Source: Streptomyces aidingensis (GTDB lineage Bacteria > Actinomycetota > Actinomycetes > Streptomycetales > Streptomycetaceae). From it: a stretch of DNA of 64,000 nucleotides. A model generated the notes under the pieces. It was given only the letters and a program-made list of their open reading frames with translations, did not search any database and was not told the origin of the DNA. The translations under genes and the position numbers were made by a program. Of the stretch, positions 7,766 to 15,151 are shown piece after piece; within the stretch, counting starts at the first letter, position 1; each line of letters opens with the position of its first letter. The stretch covers positions 56,009 through 120,008 of the forward strand of contig NZ_FOLM01000016.1 in NCBI RefSeq assembly GCF_900112355.1. The letters run 5' to 3'.

Positions 7766-9547
7766 GTGGCGACGCGCGAGGGACCACTCGATCACCGCTA
7801 CCGGGGCGAACACCCCGTCCGCACCCTGGTCTATCTCTTCCGGGCGGACCGCCGGCGGCTGGCCGCCGCGGTCCTGGTGTTCACCGTGAAGCACAGCCCG
7901 ATCTGGCTGCTGCCGCTGATCACCGCCGCCATCATCGACACCGTCGTCCAGCAGCTTCCGGTCTCCCGGCTCTGGGGCAGCGCCGGGGTGCTGCTGTTCA
8001 TCCTGCTGATCAACTACCCGCTGCACCTGCTCTACGTCCGCCTGCTCTACGGCTCGGTGCGCCGGATGGGCACCGCGGTGCGCTCCGCGCTGTGCACCCG
8101 GATGCAGCAGCTCTCCATCGGCTACCACTCCCGGGTCAGCGCCGGGGTGCTCCAGACCAAGGTGGTGCGCGATGTGGAGACCGTCGAGCAGATGGTGCAG
8201 CAGACCGCCGAGACCGGGCTGGGCGCGGTCACCGTGCTCATCGGCGGCCTGGTCATCATCGGGGTCCGCACCCCGGAGTTCCTGCCGGTCTTCCTGGTGG
8301 TGGTGCCGGCCGCGGCGCTGCTGGTGATGCGGCTGCGCAGCCGGCTGCGCAGCCACAACGAGGACTTCCGCCAGGAGGTGGAGCTGCTCTCCGCCCGGGT
8401 CACCGAGATGACCCGGCTGATCACCGTCACCCGGGCGCACGGCCTGGAGCGGGACGCGCTGAACCGGATGGACCGCACCCTGCGCCGGGTGCTCGGTTCC
8501 GGTCTGCGGCTTGATCTGCTCAACGGCAGTTTCGCCTCCCTGGCCTGGGTCTTCCTCAATGTGCTGGGCATCGCCTTTCTCACCGGTTCGGCGCTGATCT
8601 CCTACTACGGGGTCTGGGGCATCACCCCGGGCGATGTGGTGATGCTGAGCGCCTTCCTCACCACGCTGACCACCTCCACCACCACGCTGATGGGCCTGGC
8701 CCCGGTGATCAGCAAGGGGCTGGAGTCGGTGCGCTCGGCGGGCGAGGTGCTCCAGGCGCCGGAGCTGGAGGAGAACGCCGGCAAGACCGAGGTCACCGAG
8801 GTGCGCGGCGGCTTCGAGTTCCGGGGCGTGGGCCATGTCTACGACGACGGGGGCGACGGCGGGCAGGGCCGGGCCGCGGTGCGCGACTTCACCCTGACGG
8901 TGCAGCCGGGTGAGACCGTCGCCCTGGTCGGCGCCTCCGGGGCCGGCAAGTCCACCGTGCTCAATCTGGTGATCGGTTTCATCCGTCCCACCTCCGGCCG
9001 GCTGCTGCTGGACGGCCAGGACATGAGCACCCTGGATCTGCGCAGCTACCGGCGCTTTCTGTCGGTGGTGCCGCAGGAGTCCATCCTCTTCGAGGGAACC
9101 GTCCGGGAGAACGTCGCCTACGGCATGGCCGAGGCCGGCGACGACGCGGTGCGCCGGGCGCTGCACGACGCCAACGCGCTGGAGTTCGTGGACCGGCTCC
9201 CCGACGGGCTGGACACCGTGGTGGGCGACCGGGGCTCCCGGCTGTCCGGCGGCCAGCGCCAGCGGCTGGTCATCGCCCGGGCGCTGATCCGCGACCCCCG
9301 GGTGCTGATCCTGGACGAGGCCACCTCCGCGCTGGACACCCGCTCCGAGGCCCTGGTCCAGCAGGCCCTGGCCCGCCTGGTGGCGGGCCGCACCACCTTT
9401 GTGGTGGCCCACCGGCTCTCCACCGTCCGGGGCGCGGACCGGATCGTGGTGATGCGGGACGGCGCCATAGCCGAGATCGGGACCCATGACGAACTCCTGG
9501 CCCGTGGCGGCGCCTACACCGCGCTGCACGACGGGCGGCCGGCCTGA
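7766..9547 (+). CDS. ABC exporter-type protein, fused membrane and ATPase domains
   Basis: A type-I ABC exporter half-transporter of 593 residues that would work as a homodimer in the membrane. The N-terminal third to half has about six membrane segments, and the C-terminal ATPase has Walker A GASGAGKST, signature LSGGQRQR, Walker B VLILDEATS and the switch histidine in VVAHRLS. The GTG at 7766 is preferred over the ATG at 7742 because GAAGGAG lies 7 bases before it. Import of sugars is not expected of this architecture; it may export a peptide or small molecule. The operators upstream imply sugar-linked expression, which is unusual. Substrate unknown. Confidence 0.88.
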   Translation: MATREGPLDHRYRGEHPVRTLVYLFRADRRRLAAAVLVFTVKHSPIWLLPLITAAIIDTVVQQLPVSRLWGSAGVLLFILLINYPLHLLYVRLLYGSVRRMGTAVRSALCTRMQQLSIGYHSRVSAGVLQTKVVRDVETVEQMVQQTAETGLGAVTVLIGGLVIIGVRTPEFLPVFLVVVPAAALLVMRLRSRLRSHNEDFRQEVELLSARVTEMTRLITVTRAHGLERDALNRMDRTLRRVLGSGLRLDLLNGSFASLAWVFLNVLGIAFLTGSALISYYGVWGITPGDVVMLSAFLTTLTTSTTTLMGLAPVISKGLESVRSAGEVLQAPELEENAGKTEVTEVRGGFEFRGVGHVYDDGGDGGQGRAAVRDFTLTVQPGETVALVGASGAGKSTVLNLVIGFIRPTSGRLLLDGQDMSTLDLRSYRRFLSVVPQESILFEGTVRENVAYGMAEAGDDAVRRALHDANALEFVDRLPDGLDTVVGDRGSRLSGGQRQRLVIARALIRDPRVLILDEATSALDTRSEALVQQALARLVAGRTTFVVAHRLSTVRGADRIVVMRDGAIAEIGTHDELLARGGAYTALHDGRPA

Positions 9548-9648
9548 CCGGGGGACGCGGGCCTTTCCCTCGCTGCTCCCGGGGCCGGCGCACTGCGGGC
9601 ACCGTCCGCGAACTCGGGGCGGTTTTCCGGGAGTTCGCCCCCGGCTCC

Positions 9649-9715
9649 TTGACGGGAGCATGGTGAGTTCCTAGAGTGTGGGCGCTCTGATCGGAATATT
9701 TCCGAAATATTTCGG
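9649..9715 (+). promoter_or_regulatory. Strong promoter with AT-rich palindromic operator
   Basis: TTGACG (9649-9654) and TAGAGT (9672-9677) are separated by exactly 17 bases. About 15 bases past the predicted start begins CGGAATATTTCCG followed by the perfect 14-bp palindrome CCGAAATATTTCGG (9702-9715); the two units overlap as tandem GAAATATTTC-like copies. Such AT-rich symmetry in this sequence is striking. No plus-strand gene follows before the next convergent gene. Confidence 0.6.
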
Positions 9716-9868
9716 AGACGGCTCGGGCGGCTCGGTCCCGGCGCACCGCACCGCGGCAGTGGAGGCCCGGGGCCGGCGCCCGGACAAGCCCGCCCGGCAC
9801 AGCTGACCGAACGCCCCATCGGTCAGCAAGGGGCCGGCCGGAACCTCCCATCGGTTCCGGCCGGCCCC
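9684..9868 (+). ncRNA. Candidate small RNA in a convergent intergenic region
   Basis: This stretch lies between the ABC gene and a convergent regulator gene and holds no convincing reading frame. It starts at the predicted transcription start of the promoter at 9649-9677 and ends with two hairpins: a 9-bp stem (9802-9810 with 9819-9827) and a 16-bp perfect stem GGGGCCGGCCGGAACC (9830-9845) pairing with 9853-9868. The predicted transcript is about 185 bases. The last hairpin may equally serve as a bidirectional terminator for the flanking genes, so the RNA itself is an inference. Confidence 0.35.
9830..9868. terminator. 16-bp perfect stem-loop terminator
   Basis: GGGGCCGGCCGGAACC (9830-9845), a 7-base loop and its exact complement (9853-9868) lie 6 bases from the stop of the regulator gene. 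It can end transcription from both sides. An adjacent 9-bp stem lies at 9802-9827. Confidence 0.75.
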
Positions 9869-9874
9869 GCCCGT

Positions 9875-10567
9875 TCAGCTCCCGCCGGCCGGCCGGCCCA
9901 GCAGACCGTCCTCCCGCGCCCGGTCGGCCAGGTCCAGTTTGGTGTAGGTGGGGCGGCCGGCCTCCCGGTACTTGCGCTTGATCCGCTCCAGATAGGTGCG
10001 GGCGGTGGCCGGGCGTATCCCGGTGCAGCGGGCCGCCGCGTCCAGGGTCAGCCCGGAGGCATAGGCCAGCAGCAGCCGCTGTTCCTGCCCGGACAGCCCC
10101 GGCCGCGGTGTCCCCCCGGCCCGCCGCTCCCCGTCCGGCCCGTCCGGCGCGTCCGGCGTCCCGGACGGCCCGGGTTCCGGCTCCCGCCCCGGCAGCTCCG
10201 GCCGTCCGGTGACGATCCGGCGCACCGCGCGGGCGAGTTCATTGAGATCCCGGTCCCTGGTGAGATGGGCCACGGCCCCGGCCGCGCGCACCGCCGGAAG
10301 CTGGGCGGCGGCCCCGGCCGCCCCCACCACCAGCACCCGGGCCCCGGTGGCGGCGATCCGGCGCACATTGTCCGCCGGGTCCGAACGGTCCGCCAGCTCC
10401 AGCCCGAGCAGCACCACATCGGCCCTGCGGCGGCGGCGCAGCAGCTCGTCGACGGTGGCCGCCGCCGCCCGCAGCCGCAGATCCGGCGTGCGGGCCAGCC
10501 AGGCCGCCAGTCCGGAGAGGAGCATCCGGTCGTCCTCGACGGCGGCCAGCGATATCACCCGCGCCAC
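9875..10567 (-). CDS. Atypical response regulator with LuxR-type HTH
   Basis: A 230-residue NarL-like regulator. The N-terminal receiver-like domain keeps the acidic pocket (E11, D12, D13) but has Gly55 where the phosphate-accepting Asp is expected (VVLLGLEL instead of VVLLDL), so it is unlikely to be phosphorylated in the usual way. A Pro/Gly/Glu linker leads to a C-terminal HTH (about 157-225) with LSGQEQRLLL and ATARTYLERIKRKY. No sensor kinase gene is adjacent. The GTG at 10567 is chosen because the receiver fold starts there; the open frame runs to 10888 but those residues are not domain-like. A short upstream frame overlaps this start by 13 bases, so translation may be coupled. Target genes are unknown. 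Confidence 0.75.
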   Translation of the reverse strand: MARVISLAAVEDDRMLLSGLAAWLARTPDLRLRAAAATVDELLRRRRRADVVLLGLELADRSDPADNVRRIAATGARVLVVGAAGAAAQLPAVRAAGAVAHLTRDRDLNELARAVRRIVTGRPELPGREPEPGPSGTPDAPDGPDGERRAGGTPRPGLSGQEQRLLLAYASGLTLDAAARCTGIRPATARTYLERIKRKYREAGRPTYTKLDLADRAREDGLLGRPAGGS

Positions 10568-10707
10568 CCCGATCCCGGCTCCGCGGCCCGTTCCGCCGGG
10601 CGGCCGTCGGATCTGCGGGGCCGGGGCGCCGAGGGGTGAACGGGGAGAGAGGGCGGGGGGTTCCACTGCGTCGCGGCGGTGCTGCGGACGCCCGCGGAAA
10701 CAGTCAT
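10555..10707 (-). CDS. Possible 50-residue leader peptide overlapping the regulator start
   Basis: The ATG at 10707 is preceded by GGAGGAGAG at an ideal distance, the best ribosome site in this stretch. The frame is 50 codons, is G/C-rich at third positions, and ends with a TGA at 10555-10557 that overlaps the regulator's GTG start by 13 bases. A predicted minus-strand promoter lies about 200 bases upstream. The peptide is rich in Pro, Arg and Ser with no domain I recognise. It may be a leader that couples translation to the regulator, or a chance frame. Confidence 0.35.
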   Translation of the reverse strand: MTVSAGVRSTAATQWNPPPSLPVHPSAPRPRRSDGRPAERAAEPGSGWRG

Positions 10708-11160
10708 CGGGCTCTCTCCTCCTCATCGATGCCGTCGTGCCGGTCCGCGCCGGAGCCGCCCCGCCGACGCCCCCGCGCGTCGGGACCAACGCCCGCCGGC
10801 GCAGCGCCTCATGCGCCACCCGGACCACCCCAGGAGCATGCCATGGGCAAGCGCAAAGCGGGGGACACGGTGTCCGGTTCTTCACCAACGGTGACGGATT
10901 TCCCCTGCTCCGGGTGCGCCTATCGCCGCCAGGTCACGTTGTCAAGAGGGATGTTCATCCGTCTTGGTATCCAAGCGGTGACCGGCCAGGCTGCCACCGG
11001 TCCCCTGCCTCCGGGCCGGACCGCCGACCGCCGCCGCGCCGCCGGGAAGACCGGCTCTGCACCCCCGCGGCCCCGCGGAACACGCCCCGGTCGGTGGCCG
11101 GGGTCCCCCCGGCCCGCCCCCGGCCGGAACCGGACCCTTCATCCCGCAGGAGCCGCCTCG
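10708..11160. other. Intergenic region between divergent regulator and acyl-CoA dehydrogenase-like gene
   Basis: The stretch holds the minus-strand promoter at 10917-10945, a CTTGG-TAT-CCAAG inverted repeat (10963-10975) that could be an operator, and an ATG at 10843 with AGGAG upstream that is in frame with the next gene. The residues between 10843 and 11161 are Pro/Arg-rich and unlike the enzyme family, so they are not included in the gene. Confidence 0.5.
10917..10945 (-). promoter_or_regulatory. Promoter for the atypical response regulator
   Basis: On the minus strand TTGACA (10940-10945) and TAGGCG (10917-10922) are separated by 17 bases. Transcription from about 10909 would give a leader of roughly 340 bases before the GTG at 10567, containing the short frame 10555-10707. 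Confidence 0.55.
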
Positions 11161-12735
11161 ATGTCACAGAGCCCGTCCCCGGCTTTTCCGCAGGACCCCC
11201 CGCCCGAAGCGCTGTCCGCGCCCACGGACCGCTTCCTCGCCGGCATCGCCGAACTGGCCCGCACCCGGTTCGACTGCCAGACCTATCCCCTTCAGCAGCT
11301 TCCGGCCGACGACTGGGCCCGGCTGGTCCGGGCCGGGGTGCTGCTGCCCGCCCTGCCCAAGGAGTTCGGCGGCCGGGACAGCCACGCGGAGATGTGCCGC
11401 GTGGTGGAGATCCTTGCCGAGTGGAACCTGCCCATCGCCATGTATACCAAGATCATCACGGCGGTGGCGCTGCGGCCGATCGCGCTGCGGGCCGACGAAC
11501 GGGCCCGCCGTGAGGTGCTGCCGCAGTTCGCCGGGCAGTCCCCGATGATCTGCGGCTTCGCCGCCACCGAACCCGGCTGCGGGTCCGGCATGTCCGCCAT
11601 GACCACCGTTTTCACCGAGACCGCGGACGGCTATCACCTGCGTGGCCGCAAGCACTGGCAGGGCTTCAGCGGCACCGCCCACTGGTGGCTGGTGGCCGCC
11701 CGCAGCGCGGATGACGGGCCGCGTCGCTACGGCTACTTCATCCTCCGCCGTGACGAGGGTTTCCGTACCGTCCGGCGCTACGACGCGCTGGGCATGAAGG
11801 CGCTGGACTACGGCCTGAACGAGATCGACGCGGTCATCCCCCGGCACCGCAGGATCGATGCCGAGGAAGGCAACCTCAGCGCCATGGTGGAGATGCTGAT
11901 GCCGCCGCGCGCCATGATGTCCGCCCTGGCCGCCGGCTTTCTGCGGCGGATCAGCCGGGAGGCGCACGCCTATGCCGAGCGCCGCCGGATCGGGCCGGCC
12001 CCGCAGTCCGCGATCCGCTTCGTCCGCTACCGGCTCAAGTCCATCGAGACCTCGGCGCTGATCTGCGAGGCGCTCAGCCACCACCTGCGCACCGAGATGG
12101 ACCTGAAGGCGGACATGACGGAGTTCTTCCCGGCCGCACTGGCGATGAAGACCGTCGCCACCGAGCGGATGGTCGGCTCCGCCCACCACTACCAGCAACT
12201 GGTGGGCGGCGAGGGCTACCGCACCGGCTCCGGGACCAACATCGCGGGGCAGGCGTTTCTGGACACCCGGGTGTTCACCATCTTCGACGGCACCAACGAC
12301 CTGCTCAGCCAGCAGCTCGCCGAGTACTGCCTGGCCCGCTGCGACGGCCGTCCGCTCAGCGGCTATCTGGCCGCCCACCCGGACTTCGCCGCCGCCGTGG
12401 CCGCGCACCGGCTGGACCTGCGGTTCCTGGACGGGACGCTGCGCCAGGAGCATCTGGTGCTGGCCGGCCGGGCGATCGCGTATCTGTTCGCCATCGCCCG
12501 GGTGATGCGCTGGGCGGCCGAGGAGCCGGCGGGTTCCCGGCCCGGCCGGGCCCGGCCGGCGATCGCATTCCTGAAGTCGGACATCGACGGGGTGCGGCGC
12601 GAGTTCGAGCTGCTGGCCGCCGGCGTCCTGGACGATCCGCCCGACGGCGGTCCGGCCGGACCGGAGGCGGACACCGGGGAGGCGGTCCCGCTGCTCTCCC
12701 GCTCGATACCCCGCCCGGCGGTCCCCGCCCACTGA
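11161..12735 (+). CDS. Acyl-CoA dehydrogenase-like flavoprotein
   Basis: A 524-residue protein of the acyl-CoA dehydrogenase fold: an N-terminal alpha domain, a middle domain with FAATEPGCGSGMSAM and HWQGFSGTAHWW, and a C-terminal helical domain with QLVGGEGYRTGSG and IFDGTND. The last motif places Asp376 where most family members carry the catalytic Glu (YEGTNE), so ordinary alpha-beta dehydrogenation is uncertain. Another oxidation of a carrier-bound or free substrate is possible. It is longer than the roughly 380-residue classic enzymes because of an extended C-terminal helical part. The ATG at 11161 has AGGAG upstream. It stands alone with no beta-oxidation genes nearby. Confidence 0.8.
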   Translation: MSQSPSPAFPQDPPPEALSAPTDRFLAGIAELARTRFDCQTYPLQQLPADDWARLVRAGVLLPALPKEFGGRDSHAEMCRVVEILAEWNLPIAMYTKIITAVALRPIALRADERARREVLPQFAGQSPMICGFAATEPGCGSGMSAMTTVFTETADGYHLRGRKHWQGFSGTAHWWLVAARSADDGPRRYGYFILRRDEGFRTVRRYDALGMKALDYGLNEIDAVIPRHRRIDAEEGNLSAMVEMLMPPRAMMSALAAGFLRRISREAHAYAERRRIGPAPQSAIRFVRYRLKSIETSALICEALSHHLRTEMDLKADMTEFFPAALAMKTVATERMVGSAHHYQQLVGGEGYRTGSGTNIAGQAFLDTRVFTIFDGTNDLLSQQLAEYCLARCDGRPLSGYLAAHPDFAAAVAAHRLDLRFLDGTLRQEHLVLAGRAIAYLFAIARVMRWAAEEPAGSRPGRARPAIAFLKSDIDGVRREFELLAAGVLDDPPDGGPAGPEADTGEAVPLLSRSIPRPAVPAH

Positions 12736-12780
12736 CCCGTCCCGCCCACCGGCCGTCCGGCGCGGCGGGCCGGCCCCGGC

Positions 12781-14079
12781 TCAGCCGCTGTCCGCTTCCA
12801 GATCCGCGGCGGCGATCTGCAGTGCGGTGAGCACCGCGCCCGGGTCGCCGTCCGGTGCCACCGCGCCGGGCAGCAGCTCCCGCAGCTTCTCGCGCAGCGG
12901 CAGCCAGCTCCCCTTGCTGACCGGCTGGAGCTCCGCCGACGGCATCTGGCGCACGAACTCCCACAGATGCCGGTCCGCCGGATTGGCCAGCACCGCCTGG
13001 CTGCCGGACTCGGTGGGCGGGACCGCGCCGTGCTTGGCGCTCAGCAGCTCCACATTGTCCGCCCGGTACACGAACGCCAGGAAGTCGCCGATGGCCTCGC
13101 CGTGGCCGCTCCCGCGGAAGGCCAGCAGCCAGTCGGCGTGCCCGGTCGGCACCGCGGCCTCCCCGTCCCGGCCGGGGAAGGCGGCGTGCGCGTACGGCAC
13201 CGTGGACTCGTCCATGGCGGCCAGCACGGCGGGATGGGCCAGTACCATGCCCGCCCGGCCGGCCAGGAAGGCCCCGTACGCCTCGCCGCGGTCCAGCCGC
13301 CACCGGGGCCCGGCCAGCCCGGGCGCCACGATGTTGTCCCGCAGCCACTCCAGCGCCTCGGTGTTGGCCCGCTGGTCCAGCACGTAGTTGTCGGTGATGT
13401 TGGTGTAGCCGCCCCCGCCGGCCAGCAGCCAGACCATGGCCTCCTCGTGCACCGAGTCGGCGCCGAACTGGAGCGCGTACGGCACCGGCACCCCGGCCGC
13501 GGCCAGGGCCTCGGCGGCCTCCCGCAGTTCCCGCCAGCTCTCCGGCGGACCGTCGAGTCCGGCCCGGGCGAACAGCCCGGTGTTGTAGAACAGCCGCGGG
13601 GTGCTGCTGACGAACGGCATGCCGTACTGCTCGTAGTGCAGCTCACCGGCGTGGGCCAGGGAGAGGATGAAGTCGGACTGCACCGGCAGCGGCAGGATCT
13701 CCTTGGTCCGGTACAGCAGGCCGTCCGCCGCATAGGACTCGAACGAGGCGGCCTGGGCGATGTCCGGGGCCTTTCCCGCCGCCACCCGTTCGGCCAGCAC
13801 CGTGTCGAGCCGTTCCCACGGCACCAGCTCCACCTCGATCTCGACACCGGGGTGCTCGACGGCGAAACGGGTGGTCAGCTCCTCCCAGAGCGCCGAGATC
13901 GGAAGTGCGGTGCGCCGGCCGTAGTCGGCCGCCAGCAGCGTCAGGGTGAGGTCCCCGTCGCCTCTGGTGCCGGTGCAGGCGGCTCCGGCCAGCAGGGCCG
14001 CCGCCACGGCCGCCACGGCGGTGCGCAACCACCGGCCGCCCCTGCCTCGTCGGTGTCCGCTCCGCCCGGCGTCCGTCAC
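12781..14079 (-). CDS. Sugar ABC transporter substrate-binding lipoprotein
   Basis: A 432-residue extracellular solute-binding protein of family 1. Twin arginines and a hydrophobic stretch end in the lipobox LAGAAC, predicting a membrane-anchored lipoprotein outside the cell. The body has typical features: a long first lobe with FAVEHPGVEIEVELVPW, YGMPF and SSTPRLFYNTGLF, and a second lobe with WLLAF and a C-terminal helix. The GTG at 14079 is chosen for the GGAGGGGG site upstream. No permease or ATPase genes are adjacent, so it must pair with a transporter encoded elsewhere. A LacI-type operator at 14149-14162 points to control by a sugar. The ligand cannot be read from sequence. Confidence 0.85.
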   Translation of the reverse strand: MTDAGRSGHRRGRGGRWLRTAVAAVAAALLAGAACTGTRGDGDLTLTLLAADYGRRTALPISALWEELTTRFAVEHPGVEIEVELVPWERLDTVLAERVAAGKAPDIAQAASFESYAADGLLYRTKEILPLPVQSDFILSLAHAGELHYEQYGMPFVSSTPRLFYNTGLFARAGLDGPPESWRELREAAEALAAAGVPVPYALQFGADSVHEEAMVWLLAGGGGYTNITDNYVLDQRANTEALEWLRDNIVAPGLAGPRWRLDRGEAYGAFLAGRAGMVLAHPAVLAAMDESTVPYAHAAFPGRDGEAAVPTGHADWLLAFRGSGHGEAIGDFLAFVYRADNVELLSAKHGAVPPTESGSQAVLANPADRHLWEFVRQMPSAELQPVSKGSWLPLREKLRELLPGAVAPDGDPGAVLTALQIAAADLEADSG

Positions 14080-14392
14080 GGCATTCCCCCTCCGGCCGCG
14101 TCCCCCGCTGGGCCGTGCCTTCCCGTGCGGCCGGTCCGGTAGTCCTGCGGCAAGCGCTTTCCGGAGGCGTTCACAAGGCCGTTCGAAGCACTGCCGCAGC
14201 GGGTGTGACCTGGGAGGATCAGGGGGTCGCAAGCGCCGCGCCGGACCGCGCGCCGCAGCGGCCCGGCGGCCGGCCGCGCGGGCTCACCGGACCCGGCGGT
14301 CCGGGGCGACGGGCCCGGTCAGCGCGCGGCCGGCCCGCCCCCGTCCGCCGCCGCCGGAACCTGCCGGCCGGCCGTGCGGCCGCCGGACGCCG
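14080..14392. other. Intergenic region upstream of the solute-binding lipoprotein
   Basis: About 310 bases separate two minus-strand genes. The only clear element is the operator at 14149-14162. The rest is GC-rich sequence between the AIM24-gene stop at 14393 and the operator, in which I see no gene or convincing hairpin. Confidence 0.5.
14149..14162. promoter_or_regulatory. LacI-type operator
   Basis: GGCAAGCGCTTTCC has the palindromic AAGCGCTT core at 14152-14159 and lies about 70 bases upstream of the lipoprotein start. It resembles the sites at 7717-7733, 18981-18990 and 21507-21519. Confidence 0.6.
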
Positions 14393-15070
14393 TCACTTCT
14401 TGCCGCCGGGCGGCGGCGCCTCGCTGGGCTGCACCAGCACAAAGCCCTCGCCCTGGAGCATGAGCTGCATGACCTCGCCGGAGCCGCCGGTCACCATGGA
14501 GCGCACGCTCTGGCTGCGGTGCAGCGAGGTGTGCAGGGCACTGGACCAGCCGACGACCGCGTCGGTGTCCACATACACCGGCTCCTGGGAGGTGACCGGG
14601 ATGATGACGGGGTTGCCGTCACAGACCAGTCCGATCCGGCCCTGCCCGGCGAACTGGCAGTTGAACAGACCGCCGCCGGCCATTCCGGCGCCCTTGACCA
14701 TCTTGATGTCGTAGTTCAGGGTCGGGTCGAAGCACAGCACATTGCGGCCGTTGACGGTCAGCGCGTCCTGCGGCTCCAGTTCGATGACGAAGCAGCTCTG
14801 GGCGAGGTGGGCGAACCACACCTCACCGACGCCGCGCACCGCCATCAGCGACAGTCCCTCGCCGGTGACCGCGCGTTTGAACATGTTGCCCAGTCCCTGG
14901 TGCTTCACCTCGAACTGGAGATTGCCGCGGTAGGCCACCATGGCGCCCTGCCGGGCATAGCACTCGCCGTTGACCGCGTACTTGATCGCGTGTGAGTGCT
15001 GGAGCGTCATGCCCGGCGCGGTCGGTACCTGGGCCTGGAATTCCGACTTGGAGAAAAGATCACTTCTCAT
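14393..15070 (-). CDS. AIM24 family protein
   Basis: A 225-residue protein with the features of the AIM24 family: a beta-rich fold with MVAYRGNLQFEVK, GEGLSLMAVRGVGEVWFA, LYYDIKMVKG-like and GLGLVCDGNPV-like strands (here LNYDIKMVKG and GRIGLVCDGNP). No signal peptide or membrane segment is seen. The family is widespread in actinobacteria and was named after a fungal mitochondrial protein; its bacterial role is not established. The ATG at 15070 gives the normal family N-terminus. It is divergent from the cation exchanger gene by 81 bases. Confidence 0.8.
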   Translation of the reverse strand: MRSDLFSKSEFQAQVPTAPGMTLQHSHAIKYAVNGECYARQGAMVAYRGNLQFEVKHQGLGNMFKRAVTGEGLSLMAVRGVGEVWFAHLAQSCFVIELEPQDALTVNGRNVLCFDPTLNYDIKMVKGAGMAGGGLFNCQFAGQGRIGLVCDGNPVIIPVTSQEPVYVDTDAVVGWSSALHTSLHRSQSVRSMVTGGSGEVMQLMLQGEGFVLVQPSEAPPPGGKK

Positions 15071-15138
15071 GGGCAGATCATAGGCTCGCAAGGGTGAACT
15101 GTTCCCCGGAACGCCCCACGCCGGAACCCGTGCGCCCT

Positions 15139-15144
15139 TAAACT
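15139..15144 (+). promoter_or_regulatory. -10 box of a probable leaderless promoter
   Basis: TAAACT ends 7 bases before the GTG start at 15152, and no ribosome site lies between. This spacing fits a leaderless transcript, common in streptomycetes. Confidence 0.45.
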
Positions 15145-15151
15145 CCGGCGG

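Noticed and set aside
7616..9661. Minus-strand open frame of 681 codons opposite the ABC gene
   Set aside because: His/Gln/Gly-rich antisense shadow of the GC-rich ABC gene; no start site and no domain.
10568..10888. Longer start for the atypical response regulator
   Set aside because: The additional residues lack domain character and the receiver begins directly at GTG 10567.
10939..10975. Plus-strand promoter for the acyl-CoA dehydrogenase-like gene from TTGTCA
   Set aside because: No acceptable -10 box at 16-19 bases. The same bases form a better minus-strand promoter.
10843..11160. In-frame N-terminal extension of the acyl-CoA dehydrogenase-like gene from ATG 10843 with AGGAG upstream
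   Set aside because: The 106 extra residues are Pro/Arg-rich and unlike the family, and ATG 11161 has its own AGGAG and the normal N-terminus.
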